Source of the DNA: Bugulina stolonifera
Taxonomy: Eukaryota > Bryozoa > Gymnolaemata > Cheilostomatida > Bugulidae
Assembly (NCBI GenBank): GCA_935421135.1
Contig: OW285188.1
Span: 25,583,233-25,647,232 of the forward strand
DNA length: 64,000 nt
Direction: 5' to 3'
Shown here: piece by piece, positions 25,001 to 36,149 of the stretch
Layout: each line of letters opens with the position of its first letter
Position numbering within the stretch: the stretch's first letter is position 1
Notes under the pieces: generated by a model
Seen by the model: the letters and a program-made list of their open reading frames with translations, nothing else
Databases searched by the model: none
What the model was told of the DNA's origin: nothing
Translations under genes and position numbers: made by a program

Positions 25001-28000
25001 ATAGACCTAGCCTGTCTGTGTACGTATGTATGCAAAACATAATGTTATGCTATGGTCACTCTGGTGCGTATTACATGTAGGTAAGTAAGGTTATATATAC
25101 AGGTCATATCTACCCAACCAACCGCTACTATAATGCCTCTCTAGCTTTAAGACTGACTGTAGTCATGGTATGAGCCTATATGTCTATGCGAGTTATTGAT
25201 TTGCATGTATAGCACACTCTAATAACTAATCTATGTCTATGACTACAGATGAGAAGCTTGCACTACAAAACCTTGTATGCCGAGTTAAACCAAGATGACA
25301 AAGCTGCTGTACCAGCTATAGACCCTACAAGAGGTGCGTTACACACAAGTCTATTTGCTGTTGGTGATGTTGATTAGGGTGAGGTGGTGTCGAGTAAGGT
25401 GGGGTGGGTTGGGCTGGTGTCTGTTGTTAGGTGCAGTAGTGGTGTTGAGTGGGAGTTCCAACATGTGATTTATTTAGAATTAAAGTATGCACATTTGAAC
25501 CAGAGAGGTTGGGATATTGTCTAGGGACTCACTGCTGTCATCCTTTCTAACCCTTCCCCTGTCTGCCAAGGTATTAATACTTGTCTCTTGGTATAAACGC
25601 TAGAGCTATTGTGGCAGGTCAACATACTGTTTGATTGCATCATATGATTCATGTTTATGTAACAATATGAAGAATGCATGCAACATGCTGCTTTACCCTT
25701 CAGTCTGCATTGACTGCTGTCTCCTGCCTTTAGCCTAAATTCCAAACTCTCTTTGAAAGCTTTCACGATAGTCTCCTGAAGGACTCCGTATTTCAATTCA
25801 AATCTTTCAGAATAAGCTTTTGCTCTGGCAATATCTGCTCAGGTCGTTCCAATGAAAGCCTGTAAAGGCATCTATTCTAAGATATTCATCTGTAATTAAG
25901 AAACAATTAAGACACAAAGAATGGAAAATTTTAATTAAGATCCTGCCAGGATAGGCTTGGTATCCTCCACTGAAATGATTCTTTAGCAAAATTAGAAGAG
26001 GGAGAGTGTGAATGTTACCCCAAAACTAGCACTTTGTTTAGTAGAGATCCAAGGCTGTGAATGGTATGAAGTCAATGGCTGGTAATAATTCTTATCAATT
26101 TGCATACCTTGGCCGCTTTACTACATGTAATGCAATTGTCAATGTGTTTATAAACAGTTGCAAAAATTGCATGCATCCTGGTATTTCAGTAGCAAATGTG
26201 ACAGGATTTTATGTCTATGAATTACATGTAATTTGCTGTAGAAGGATATTTATACATCACTACATTCATTTATAACTAGCCCATGTGTGAATAAACTGTA
26301 TACATAAAAATGGGTCTATGTGACAGTAGATTATAATATTTATTATTTAGTGCTATTAATACACTATATGTATACATTTGTGTATATTGGTATTTTGTAT
26401 ATTGGTCAGCAAATAAAATAAGGTCACTTATATGCGTAGAGTAGAACTCTAGATACACATAGCCAATGATATTAAATTATTAACTGTCTGTTTCTGTTTG
26501 TTGTCATAGCAGCACTCAGATGCTCCAGTAATGTTGGTGATATTTGTATGCTATACAAACTTTGATAATATTGATATACTATATTACTCGTCAGTGTGTT
26601 ATAACTGTTAGCTAAATTCTCTCTTATATTATTATTGCGTATTATATTCTGTATTATTACACATTATATTCTGTATTATTACATATTATATTCCATATTA
26701 TTGCACATTATACATGTATTATGTTTGACGTATAAAAGAATAAAACTACACCTCAGCATGCTGGGCAATAGGTTGCTGTACTATTAATACAAATTGTGTA
26801 AAACCTGATTCTATTTTACACAAAAATAAAAAGAGACAAACTCAGTTCTGTATTATACATGTAATATGGTCGTTTTATAGTCGGTGAAAGGAACTGGAGT
26901 CACTGGAGCAATGCAGTGATACCAGAGAGGACTGGAGTACAACAGAAACAACAAGCTAGAGAGGCTAGACAAGCAGAAAGAGAGAGGTATTTCATTTCAT
27001 ATGTAAACTGTAATGTTGGAGTTGGAGTATGAACCTATAAATGAGAGCAAATATCACACCAGTGGCGCACGTGGATTATATTCCAAAATAGTTTAGTTCT
27101 AATCCTCCTGACATGAAATGGCTGACTGGTTGGTGAACGTCTACTATGGTGTAGTGCATACACATATAATGTAAGACAAGGCAGAGTTATAAGTTATTGT
27201 GTTATTATTGTTACCTCAGATGAGTGGAGTACTGTGATGATTTTAGTACTAATAATACTTGATCTGCTCATGTTACATTTAGGTTACTCAGATTAAGAAG
27301 GGAGGAGGAGGTGAAAGCCCAGCTGTATGACACAAGGCGGTAGGTTTTTATGTTGATTGATCAAAATAATAAATGTAAAAAAATAATGAAAGTGTAGTAA
27401 ATACATGGTTAATGTCAAAGGTGAATGTGTAATACATGTTGTGGAAACAGATTCCTTAACTATAAGCTCATTACAGGGGGTGGGGTGGGCTGGCCTAATA
27501 CTGAGCCTGGTCTAGTGGTTAATGTGTCTGGTCACTGTATAATAACCGGTCTGCATGAGTAGAGGTTTTTGACAACTCAGTGCAAATTGCTATCACTTTG
27601 GACCTTCAAGCATTTATTCGTACCTTCATTTTAACTAAAAGTTGTGGATCGGCTATCAAGCTTTTAGGTGTCTTAGAGCATCTATTCCAAACTCCAGTCC
27701 TGTAGGAATGTACCTCATGGTTGTTTGCACAACTCCATATATAACTTATTGGCTACGCTTTTGCTCTTTCAAGCCTAAATGCAACAATGGAACCTGTTGC
27801 AATGCAAACAATTTATACACTTTTTTACTAACAAGTAATTTGTATAATTGTATAATGTTCATATTTTGTATGTGTAGACTAAAATTTACAAAGAATTACT
27901 ATATTTACATGTACTAGATATGCTGATAGTAGGGAGAGGAGTCTGACAGGTGAGGACAGAGATGCTTTGGAAAGGCAGCTAGAGGAGGTCAGTGAGACTG

Positions 28001-31000
28001 TACAGTAAACACTATACAATCTACACTTGTTATTACCCATATATATATTAATGTACCTTCAATTTTGAATGGTGTCTACTGTATATTATTTTAGGAACGG
28101 AAACATCGAAAACAGAAAGACAAAGCATATGAACAGGAACTGAGTTCACTAAGAAGAGAAATAGAGGAACTCAAAGGGCACCCGGTAATCATCAAATCAA
28201 ATAATATACAAATACAAATAATATAATGTAATAGCAATATAATATTGGCGTACTATGTTAACCAGTAAGTGATTGTCAGATGTTATATTATTATATTGTA
28301 GCCAGTGGAAAGATCACCCTCTGTGAGGTCATTTGAAAGGTAAGATATTATCTCTTCCTTCAAAGTACATGACCCGCAAGTCACTTCCAAACTTCATAGC
28401 GACCATAAAAGTTTGAGAAGTATTACGATCTGAATTGGTTTATGTGCATAAAAGAGCATTTATATAGGCATACGGCCTGTATGTGTATACTTTAGATAAT
28501 GCACGTTATTTACTGTAATTCACATTGAAGCACAGATCGTTCATTGTTGAGCAAAGAAGGTTATTCCAAAAACGTTTGATCGTTGAGATGTAATGAAAAG
28601 TGGCAAATAGGTCTCATGCAGATACCAGTAGCTAACAGTTGTATCTGTGACACATGTATCAATGTAGCATGTCAGGCCTAAACACTTACACATTAGTTTG
28701 GGCTATTATGTTCATATAAACACATATCAGTTACTGTTTTTGATCTAAATTCCTTTTCCAGGAAGGCTTTAGAATGAATTATTTGGATGTTATTTACAGT
28801 ATGATGTTCTTATCATACATGTATGTCTAGATGTATACATTTGTGCACTGTAAATGTATACGTTGTATGTACATTTGTGCACTGTAAATGTATACGTTGT
28901 ATGTATGCATTTGTTATGTGTGCATCATTTATAATACTATGTACATTGGCTATGTACTTGCTCTATAGGTTGGCCTCATAGATATAATATATTATATTAT
29001 ATCTATTGTTGGCCTAGTCAATAAATACATGTTGTATAATATCATTCATCATATTACAGTGTGAGTGGTAAGCCTGTTCATAGACATTGTATGTGTATGG
29101 AAAGCCTATACTTAGTACCTAGTACATGTACTTATAATGGATAATATATTATATAATACAAATATAACGTAATACATTGGGCATCTACAAAGTAAGTTTA
29201 GTAATTAAATAATTCCCAGTTCGGAACACAACAGTATCAGTACTTTATTGTATCATAGAATTATATGGTAATGATAATAATTATTATATAGTTCTGGTTC
29301 TATTTCTAGTGCCAAAGCACCACCTCCCTCCAGGGCATCAGCTGACTACATTCCTCCTGTGCCAGAGGTAACCGTCAGCAAGGGACCCACTGCAGCTAGT
29401 ATTATACTAGACATAGTGTCTGCTGTATCCAACAAGTACCGGAAAGGTATGTCACCTATTTGACACCTCATGACCAGTGCTTGGTTTATCTCACTACTGT
29501 ACAGGTGTACAATCATGTAATCATATGAATAGTTGAGTAACTGCCAAGTTTTGACCTCTGCTTGACCATCTGGTCATTAGTTTCTGTGCGTGTAGAATAT
29601 TACCTGGTGGGCTGAAACAGTTTACTTTTTCAAATGCATGTCTAGGTTACAAGAAATTTTTGGCTTTGATCAGCTATTGCTGTGAATAATTGATACTTTA
29701 TCTATGCTCAGTGGTTAGAGTAGAAGTGGTAGATCACCATACTAAAACATAGCAATAAGGAGATGGATAAACCTTAATAGAGGCTTGATAAAAAATTTGA
29801 AAGCCTAATAAATTTGTATAAATTTGTACTAAACATACATGTAGTTACATTTCATAACAAATATTTATTGCTACTGCATACTACTACTTTATGTTTTATA
29901 GGCCTGCATACATTTATTAGTTTAGGTAAAAGTATATAAATGGTTTTAACATGTGCTCCATGCCGTTGGGGTCTAAAAGCTCTGGAACCCAGGCTTTTTA
30001 ATATTGTGACGAAAAAAGAAAAAATGCATGCTTGTTTTAGAGAATAGATTATCTGTGTGTAGGTCATGCCAGACATAGTCCAATGTACCACAGTTCAGAG
30101 AACTACCACAACAGATTACACACAGCAGAATTGCACCTTGTGAAATTCGTTTAGAAAATGCTATAATTCATTGGTTAGAATCCCAGTGCGGCTCCACTGT
30201 TAGAACTATTCATCTTTGTCACCGAATCATCATAGTAAAACGTCCCAGTTTGTGTAGACATTTAATGCACAGCTATTCGTACTTTTTTCAGTTTTTTGTC
30301 CAATAGAAAATATAGGTAAATTGTTGTCAAGGTGAAGATCGCATACCCATACCCTCTTATTTAGTATGGCACATAATAGTGTGAGAGTACTGAGTAGGCC
30401 ATAGCTTGACATCTATGAGACTATGAGGTAGGGTTAGAAGCAGCTTATACTCTGTCCCAATTACTATACCTCTTCTTGACTTGCATATATGTAGCTCTTC
30501 TAAATGCAAGTGAATGTACTGAATATGTATTACAGTAGCAAGCCTACTACTGTACAACCATGTGCTGTATCTGTATAATATGTTATATTCTCATACATTT
30601 GTGCTGTATTTAGTTGGTCATGCTGAGGGCAGAGAAGGAGAGAAGTTGAATGAATTAACCAAAAACTTCATCAGAGAACATGAAGAAGACAGGAAACAAG
30701 CAGAGGTGAACCCACTGCTTTGTTTTGAGTTTGATAATTTTATCTCAAACTTAAGTGTTGGAGTTTGCGCTATAAAATTTGTAACCTTTTGTCTTTTACG
30801 AAATTTAACTTCTACAATCATTATTACACTCCAAATATTAAAATACATGTACTCGTATTATATATTTGTGTTGACTTAATTCTATGGGTGTTCATCGCAT
30901 GTAATACATCACATGTAATACATGTACACATTAAAGTCGAATGGTGTTTTGTAAGAAGCATTTCTATCCTTTTTTTTGTTTATTTTCCAATAGATTGAAG

Positions 31001-31128
31001 TATTTGGAAAGGCATTGAAACCAGGGGAATTTGAGGCTTTAAAAGAGCCTGGGAAGACCAACAAAGGTAACAAGGTTAAAGTTGCATCTACTAAACGATT
31101 TGAAGATCGGTGGGTTGCACAGAGTTAA
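11734..31128 (+). CDS. TBC-like protein with C-terminal coiled coil
   Basis: The model has 19 exons and 694 residues: 11734-11802, 17595-17733, 18033-18299, 19508-19645, 20835-20964, 21886-21982, 22181-22307, 22457-22549, 22883-23028, 23866-23934, 25249-25333, 26881-26986, 27283-27339, 27918-27987, 28095-28184, 28302-28339, 29310-29446, 30614-30705 and 30994-31128. All joins keep phase. Residues 141-153 (IPEKLRSMSWTYF) match the opening of a TBC domain (IP-x3-R-x3-W), and the block IYLWDQYVIG fits its closing helices. The domain runs to about residue 400. After it come Arg/Glu-rich coiled-coil segments (about 450-560) and a Pro-rich linker. TBC proteins usually activate Rab GTPases in membrane traffic. 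The IxxDxxR and YxQG finger motifs are not recognisable here, so it may be a catalytically dead scaffold. I cannot name the orthologue. Exon 1 is the least certain exon, because a 5.8 kb intron full of retrotransposons follows it. Confidence 0.75.
12005..12355 (-). pseudogene. Retrotransposon endonuclease fragment (copy 1)
   Basis: This fragment is the leftmost copy, containing only the restriction-like endonuclease region and C-terminus, with the stop at 12005-12007. It breaks off after the block that reads TDHVIQA in the other copies and then runs into ATT repeats. It has slightly more differences from copies 2, 4 and 5 than they have from one another. Confidence 0.75.
12438..13407 (-). CDS. 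Retrotransposon C-terminal ORF fragment (copy 2)
   Basis: This is a 5'-truncated copy that keeps the region after the RT palm, the CCHC knuckle and the restriction-like endonuclease, ending at the stop at 12438-12440. It is nearly identical to copy 4, differing at scattered bases (for example Asp for Tyr after the knuckle). The open frame continues upstream only as poly-Asn codons from the ATT microsatellite. It lacks RT and cannot act on its own. Confidence 0.8.
13446..13539 (-). pseudogene. Very short retrotransposon 3' end (copy 3)
   Basis: About 94 bases are present: the 3' UTR and the last few codons, joined to ATT repeats at both ends. It is a heavily 5'-truncated insertion and is visibly more diverged, with a small deletion in the AACACTT...CAGTATAG stretch. 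Confidence 0.75.
13616..15528 (-). CDS. Reverse transcriptase-endonuclease ORF (copy 4), 5' partial
   Basis: About 637 uninterrupted codons end at the stop at 13616-13618. Residue numbers below count from the upstream in-frame Met at 15634. The RT block at about 36-270 has the A motif DYQKAYD, the B motif RGIFQGDSLSPLLF and the C motif YMDDLKLYG. A C-x2-C-x8-H-x4-C knuckle is at about 483-500 (CRMC ... HILSEC). A restriction-like endonuclease follows at about 567-590 (RPD, then IIDIAVPGD), the PD-(D/E)xK arrangement found in R2, R4 and Dong elements. The product would nick DNA and prime reverse transcription there. The true N-terminus is missing. The frame happens to stay open upstream through the microsatellite and into the 3' UTR of copy 5, so a Met at 15634 would give a chimeric start without biological meaning. 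The 3' UTR after the stop is only about 55 bases. Confidence 0.88.
15621..15993 (-). pseudogene. Retrotransposon endonuclease fragment (copy 5)
   Basis: This fragment is the rightmost copy, 5'-truncated just upstream of the endonuclease (in the region reading WDFNIQTDHV), with the stop at 15621-15623. It is preceded on its 5' side by the longest microsatellite of the array (15993-16037), which contains one interrupted GTT unit. Confidence 0.78.
19631..19760 (+). repeat. Tandem block duplicating a splice-donor region, with poly-C tract
   Basis: Four imperfect units of the form C-run, ACAATTG, GTATGTTCCTTA follow one another. The first unit is the end of exon 4 of the TBC-like gene and its GT donor at 19646. 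Later units repeat the donor-like sequence with changes (GTTTGT, GTATGT, GTATCT). A run of about 18 C bases lies at about 19690-19707. Confidence 0.75.
19852..19898. repeat. Short hairpin element, copy C
   Basis: The arms AGTTGAAGTTATCCTCT and AGAGGACAACTTCCACT pair almost fully around a short loop and match copies A and B. The element lies in intron 4 of the TBC-like gene. Confidence 0.5.
20279..20591. mobile_element. TA-flanked MITE with long terminal inverted repeats
   Basis: The left end AAGGTGCAAACACACG and the right end CGTGTGTTTGCACCTT are perfect inverted repeats, and imperfect pairing extends to over 30 bases (GAGCGTTTTGGGGCGA against TCGCCCTAAAACGCTC). TA dinucleotides at 20277-20278 and 20592-20593 look like a Tc1/mariner-type target duplication. 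The element is clearly richer in CG than its surroundings and encodes nothing. It lies in intron 4 of the TBC-like gene. Confidence 0.8.
21029..21470 (+). mobile_element. tRNA-derived SINE
   Basis: The head has an A-box (ATAGCTCAGTTGGTAGAGC, about 21037-21055) and a B-box (GGGTTCAAATCCC, about 21082-21094), with a perfect D-arm GCTC/GAGC and a T-arm TGGG/CCCA. The anticodon loop is too long and the acceptor ends do not pair, so it is not a functional tRNA gene. About 370 bases of non-tRNA body follow, with an uncertain end. It lies in intron 5 of the TBC-like gene. Confidence 0.65.
23073..23585. mobile_element. Compound fold-back (palindromic) element
   Basis: Two adjacent palindromes are present. 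The first is centred near 23158, with arms of about 75 bases. The second is centred near 23412, with arms of about 175 bases. Both have the inner sequence CACTTATCCAAGTAACATCATC and the outer sequence AGTAGTACAAGACGCATTTT. The second extends outwards through AAAAATGTTGGTGTGGG and GACACAGCAGCAGGTGCTGA. The element starts only about 45 bases after the donor of exon 9 of the TBC-like gene. A relative lies at 39760-39960. Confidence 0.8.
24260..24435. repeat. Palindrome between direct repeats
   Basis: A palindrome at about 24312-24353 (ATATTGTATAATGTATTTT and its complement) is flanked by two direct copies of a segment of about 45 bases containing GTGCAGTTGATAAAT (24268-24312 and 24387-24432). 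It is probably a small mobile or recombination-derived element in intron 10 of the TBC-like gene. Confidence 0.5.
25500..26000 (-). pseudogene. Degraded coding-like remnant in intron
   Basis: The minus strand keeps a short protein-like stretch containing ARAKAYSERFELKYGVLQET, followed by more residues in frame and then disrupted. It does not join in phase to any neighbour and lies in intron 11 of the plus-strand TBC-like gene. It may be a transposon or retrocopy remnant. I do not recognise the family. Confidence 0.2.
28837..28910 (+). repeat. Tandem duplication, unit 34 bp
   Basis: There are two near-identical copies of a 34-base unit starting ACATTTGTGCACTGTAAATG. It is intronic and has no coding content. 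Confidence 0.7.
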
Positions 31129-31971
31129 TACAAGTAAAAGGTAATTTTATAGGTTGCCGTACAAAGAATATATATTTCATTACTCCATTTTGTATTTTCA
31201 TAACACGTTATATTTAGCACTGTACTGTCTTGTCAGCTAGTACTCTATTTATATATGTCATAGCATTAACTAGGCACACATACATGTACATGTGACTCAT
31301 TCTGGGAGGCAAAATTCTAAGATCTAGACAGCAGCTTTGCATAATTGAAGCCATATTGTTTAACTAGTCCTTCTGATGTACGTCACTGATAAAGGATCAA
31401 TACATACTACATGTCTGTAATATTATTGTGTCACACCTACATATTGTAAGTATTAAAAGATTTCACATCTTTTTATGCTGGTTAATTTATTATTTACACT
31501 TTTTATGGTACAATTATATTGATAATGATTTTCATTATCTACTGTATTTTTACATTAATATAAATTATCCTGAAGCAAAAGCTATTGAAATAAAATACTT
31601 GTACATAAAACTAAAAGGAAGTATTTTACGATTAGCTACATGACAGCAGTGCAAGTTGCAAAAGCATAGGTATGAGAAATATACAACTCAAGCTGTATTG
31701 CTGAAATTATTGAATGCACAAGTTGGACCACGTTAAGAAGAATAAAATATAATGAAATGCAAAAATATATCTTTGGGAATATTTTTATAAGGATAATTTT
31801 GCACAAAGTTATATAAACACTGTGCAATAAAGTAAAAAGCAAGTGAAAGTCACTGTGTATATTTGCATATATAATATAAGAGTGTGTACAGTATAAAGAA
31901 CAAAATAGAGGTAGTCAGTTTTCAACATTTACCCATAGTGTGACTGTCGTAGCGAATAAGATCATATACGA
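31129..31971. other. Spacer between convergent genes
   Basis: This region lies between the stop of the TBC-like gene (+) and the stop of the membrane-protein gene (-), so it should hold both 3' UTRs. AATAAA at about 31740 is a candidate polyadenylation signal for the plus-strand gene. No coding exon is seen. Confidence 0.5.
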
Positions 31972-32862
31972 CTAGTTACTAAATATATTATTAGCGGTTT
32001 CGTCTATTGAAGACAAGCTCACTCCGGATTCAGCACTTTTTGGTGCATCTGGGGCTGGTGGAGTCGATTCATCGCTGTGACTAGATGATTCAGATTGGAA
32101 CCCGTTAGCAGACATTGTGCTTGGGCAAGAGGCCTGCCTAATGATGCCTTTATTACGGTTAATTCTGTTGTCAACACTGGCACGACGAGCACGTCTATAG
32201 CGAGTCTTATCTTTCCATTTCTGAGCAAAAAGAGCGGATGTTGGTGTTATGACAGTATTAGCCTGAGTGTTAACGATTACACAATCTGAAAGGTCGATGT
32301 TGTGTATAGTGTTAGATCTATGATCTATCAAAGCTATAGCGAACTGGTCGTCATCTTTGTCAGTTGAACCAGTTGTTTCAAGGAATTTCTTTGGTAATTT
32401 CATCTTGAAAGAAGAGGGTCTGGAAGATCGCTCTCTTACTTTACTTACAGCAAACCTCTCACCATGAACCGACTTAACCAGCTTGCTGACGCTACCACTT
32501 GCTGGTGCGGTGGACGATGAGACGTTAGAGCTGCACGAGTCACTCTCACTCGTTATCTTAGCTGCCGGGTTGACAAACTGCTGTTCTTCGGATTGGATAT
32601 TCAACTGACTGCAGTTAACGTCAAACTGGTCAAAGTATACTTTTCCATTCCCACCATCTTCTGCCCCATGATGCTTGGATCTAGGGCTACAGAACAGTCT
32701 ATATACACCATATATTATTCCAAGTATAATCGCCAAGCAAACAATCGTTACAGTTACAGATATTATTTGTGGCAGTCCGTTGGCAAGCCTGGTAGTTACC
32801 TCTTCTATGCTGGTAGTTATTTCAGGTTCTACTGTAGTTGTTACATTGCTGCTTGCACCCAT
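31972..32862 (-). CDS. Single-pass membrane protein, unknown family
   Basis: One uninterrupted ORF of 296 residues. A short Thr/Ser-rich N-terminus (1-32) has an N-glycosylation sequon at Asn6 (NVT). It leads to one strong hydrophobic segment at about 33-57 (IISVTVTIVCLAIILGIIYG), followed by basic residues, so the long C-terminal part should be cytoplasmic. There is no cleavable signal peptide before the segment, which suggests a reverse-anchor topology. The tail is Ser-rich and low in structure. It carries RRARRAS near residues 229-235, a plausible basophilic kinase site, and ends acidic. An AG acceptor (TTATTAG) lies three bases before the ATG, so a 5' UTR intron or trans-splice site is likely. 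No family recognised. A single-exon coding region is unusual among its neighbours. Confidence 0.7.
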   Translation of the reverse strand: MGASSNVTTTVEPEITTSIEEVTTRLANGLPQIISVTVTIVCLAIILGIIYGVYRLFCSPRSKHHGAEDGGNGKVYFDQFDVNCSQLNIQSEEQQFVNPAAKITSESDSCSSNVSSSTAPASGSVSKLVKSVHGERFAVSKVRERSSRPSSFKMKLPKKFLETTGSTDKDDDQFAIALIDHRSNTIHNIDLSDCVIVNTQANTVITPTSALFAQKWKDKTRYRRARRASVDNRINRNKGIIRQASCPSTMSANGFQSESSSHSDESTPPAPDAPKSAESGVSLSSIDETANNIFSN

Positions 32863-33970
32863 GTTCTAATAAATATAACACACAAACATTCCTTGAACAG
32901 TTGAAACATCTAATACAACCAAACACATGTGTAATTATAGTTCCAATTATTTTTATGAAAAGGCATATCACCCAAAAGAGTGAATCACAAATCTTATAAA
33001 ATGAATTTACAATGGAGTAAAATATTTGATTAAATACTGTGAATGTAACCTCATGTTTGCACAAAAACAGAACATGTTTTACATCATGAACCAAAAATAG
33101 GTGCTCTTTTGTTTCTTGTAAATTAATAAAGCCTTCTGTTTTACCATAAGCATATTATGCATAATATGGACTATTGATATACATAATAATATGTGCGTCA
33201 CAAACAACTTTGCCACAAATTTTTATGTTGCAAATTCATTGGTGTGCATCAAAATTAATAATGTTGGTGTATGCAAGGATGGTTGATATCAGAACAGAAT
33301 GCAATTGTGTCATGTACTAAGAATACAACACCACACAGCACCTAATTATGCTTTATAAATTCAATCTTATGACTTTAGCAAAACGTACATGTAAATAAAT
33401 GTCACCTACCATACTAGCTTCCTTACATCCAACTGTTGCAATGAGTAAATAATTTACTATCTAACGAACAAGATATAGAACTACCTTGACGTCATGCACA
33501 AAGTTCTAGTGTTAATATACATGTACAGTGTATGTATAGTTAATATAGCAGATGATAAGAACCAGTTAATACAGGTCATAGCTTGGCTAGGTACAAGGTG
33601 AAAGTGTGCCTGTTGAATAAGGCAGTGGAACTGTGAGTTAATGACCTTTCAACTTTCTCATCAGCCAGCACTGTGCTGGAATGTGTGGCAGCCCCATATC
33701 AGGAGAACACAACCCAGAATATTATCATCAGTGGAAGCAGACATGGGCATACTTGCATATTATTGTAATATTATCACATCATCTATTTACACCATCCAAT
33801 AATTACCTTCTTATAACACTGCTGGGACGAAAATGTAACTCCAAAATGAGTTGTGCTAATGCTACAGAACAATTTGTATTGACAAATATAATAAAACATC
33901 GAATATTTAAATACGAAATTTCAACCATCTTTACTTATAAAAACAGAATAGTAACAAAATATTTAATGGG
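32863..33970. other. Intergenic region between two minus-strand genes
   Basis: No coding exon is supported. It should contain the 5' UTR and promoter of the membrane-protein gene and the 3' UTR of KDM8. It is AT-rich with no clear repeat. Confidence 0.45.
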
Positions 33971-36037
33971 TCAATGCCACCAAAAGCTAACAGAGAAACT
34001 GACATCGAGTGAACGAATATAATGCCAGTATTTTGCTGGTATAAATAACATCTCTCCGGGATTCAAGATTGTTTGTATGAATTGAGCTTTAGATGTCAAA
34101 GGATGGGCACAGAGGTCAATGTTCTCTGCATCTATCTGACTGGTGTTGCTGAGCATTCCTTCATTAACATATAAATACTCAGTCTGGTTCCAATGACACA
34201 TTTTAACAAACTTTCTACCTTTAACTTGGCACAGCAGGTTTGGTTTTGGATCCTGATGGAGCGGTGATATCGTACCTTGGGGACCAAACCAAGCATTGAT
34301 ATCAGGGTCTGGGTGTTCCCCAAGGCAGCAGTATTCTGGTACAATGATATCACTCATTAGTTCTGGTATTTGGTCGAAGAGCTGATGTTGTGCTAGATAT
34401 CCTCTCTTATCAGTCTCTCCACCTACCTGAAACATCACAACATGGTTCTGGAAATGTAGTGATGTTGCTCAAGTTTGAACATTCATCAGTGACCACCACG
34501 TGGCAGATACTGTATTACAGTAACCACCACGTGGCAGATACTGTATTACAGTGACCGCCACGTGGCAGGTACTGTATTACAGTAACCACCACGTGGCAGG
34601 TACTTTATTACATATTCTACACAACATTCATTGCCTAGTTATTTTATGGTGAAAGTAACAATGAAACACTTTGAGGTTTTAGAAATAGACTAGTGATAAA
34701 TTAATCAGAATAATTATACATGTATAACCTAAGAATACTTGGAGCAAAACACCTGAATATTTGCATAAAATTTAAACTCAGAAGACAAACTCACATTAAT
34801 AATGTAAGTGTCAATGAAGTGAGATACGGTGAGAAGTTGTTGGGACCAGTTATCATCAGTGTATCTAGCACCAATCTCAATTGGAACTGTTCTCATCCCA
34901 GCTACCTCCTACAGCGACAACACCATAGACAGAGTGTAAGAAATTTTGAGAGGGATTAAAGTTTGAAAATATAACTGTAATTGAAAAAATACAGTTGTCT
35001 ATTTGTTGTGAATTAAATCAATATCTCTAGTTGATTATTAGGACTTTTACTGGTCATCTACATCTACATGTACATGTAGCTTATGTGACATCATCAGTCG
35101 CCTCTGTATACGGTGAGCAACCGAATGAATTAAGAGAAGACAACTCTATCTTACAACAATGTCAAACACTTTTTGCTAAAACGTGAATAAACAAAGGAGG
35201 AGAAAAAAGCTGCACACAGTTTATACCACAAAAATAATGTTGTAACAGCAAAGCAAGTACAGCTGATAAATACAGAGCATACTTTAATATAGCCTAGGTT
35301 CCATTTGTGCAGGGCAGGCCAATAATCCATACAGTTTGTGAGTACAACAGGGGACCCAGTATTCATCCAATCTCTGTTGAAACTTTCTATGCTAGGGCAA
35401 CTAACTCTAGGAATATCCCCTTCTGAAGGAAGACAATCTTGTTGGATTTTAACCACTTTAGCTGCTGGCTCCATAGCACCTACAAAATGCCCAGTGCGAC
35501 CAGGGAGTTATTCAACTACAGAATGACTGACAACAAACTGTAATTCATAATTAATTCATGAGGAGTGTCCATGCCAAAAAATAATATTTTCCAACACTTA
35601 CTGCAATGCATCAGTTGAGTAAATTGTTTGTGGGAGGGCTGAGACTTGTTAATGCTCGATGCCAGCTCTTTCAGGCATAACCTCCAGTTCTGTGGCTTAA
35701 TTCCCATTAGAATTCCCAAATCACAAGTTTTGATGCATTCCATCTGGTTTACACCAAGTCTTAGCTGGCTCACTGTTTTATAACAATTGACAATGTAGTA
35801 GATATTTCTCCAGGTATCGTCAACATCTGCCCAATGTCCTGTATTTAGTTTTTCCCACACAAAATCAATAATATACTGGCTGGTCTCCAAACATGTGCTA
35901 TAGTTGGCGTCCTGAAGACTCTTTGTAAGAGCTTGGAGATCTGAGGTGAGTACGAAATGATTCAAAGACAATTTTTTCACAATGTTTTCAGCTTGAATTA
36001 TTTTAGTTTCTGCATCCTCCACCGTGGCTACCGACAT
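33971..36037 (-). CDS. KDM8: JmjC-domain oxygenase KDM8/JMJD5
   Basis: Exons in transcript order are 36037-35602, 35479-35283, 34908-34795 and 34426-33971, giving 400 residues; human KDM8 has about 416. The N-terminal half is helical, followed by a JmjC domain from about residue 160. The iron ligands are visible: His306 and Asp308 in SPLHQDP, and the distal His384 in KYWHYIRS. The [10 protein letters not shown] and FSVSFWWH blocks are typical of this family, and the protein ends right after FWWH. It is a 2-oxoglutarate/Fe(II) oxygenase. Vertebrate KDM8 is nuclear and hydroxylates arginine in chromatin-associated and ribosomal proteins; its demethylase role is disputed. The start ATG follows a TTTTCAG acceptor directly, so translation begins in an exon reached by splicing. 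The small membrane-protein ORF ends only 112 bases upstream on the same strand. Intron 3 holds an E-box minisatellite. Confidence 0.92.
34487..34611 (-). repeat. Minisatellite of four E-box units in KDM8 intron 3
   Basis: There are four copies of a 31-base unit, each containing CCACGTGG (a palindromic CACGTG E-box) followed by CAGATACTGTATTACAG or a close variant. The copies differ at only a few positions. The repeat lies in the intron between KDM8 exons 3 and 4. Confidence 0.85.
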
Positions 36038-36149
36038 CTGAAAATAGGAAACATGAACTTGGACATATATGCAGTGAATACAGAGCTACACAAGGGGATA
36101 CAGTACACTCGGAGAAAATGCAGCGGTGGTTCAAACAAATTACCTGGTG

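Noticed and set aside
29060..29067. Candidate 8-base micro-exon in the TBC-like gene (AG acceptor, GTAAG donor)
   Set aside because: Including it shifts the frame at the exon beginning 29310, whereas joining 28339 directly to 29310 keeps the frame.
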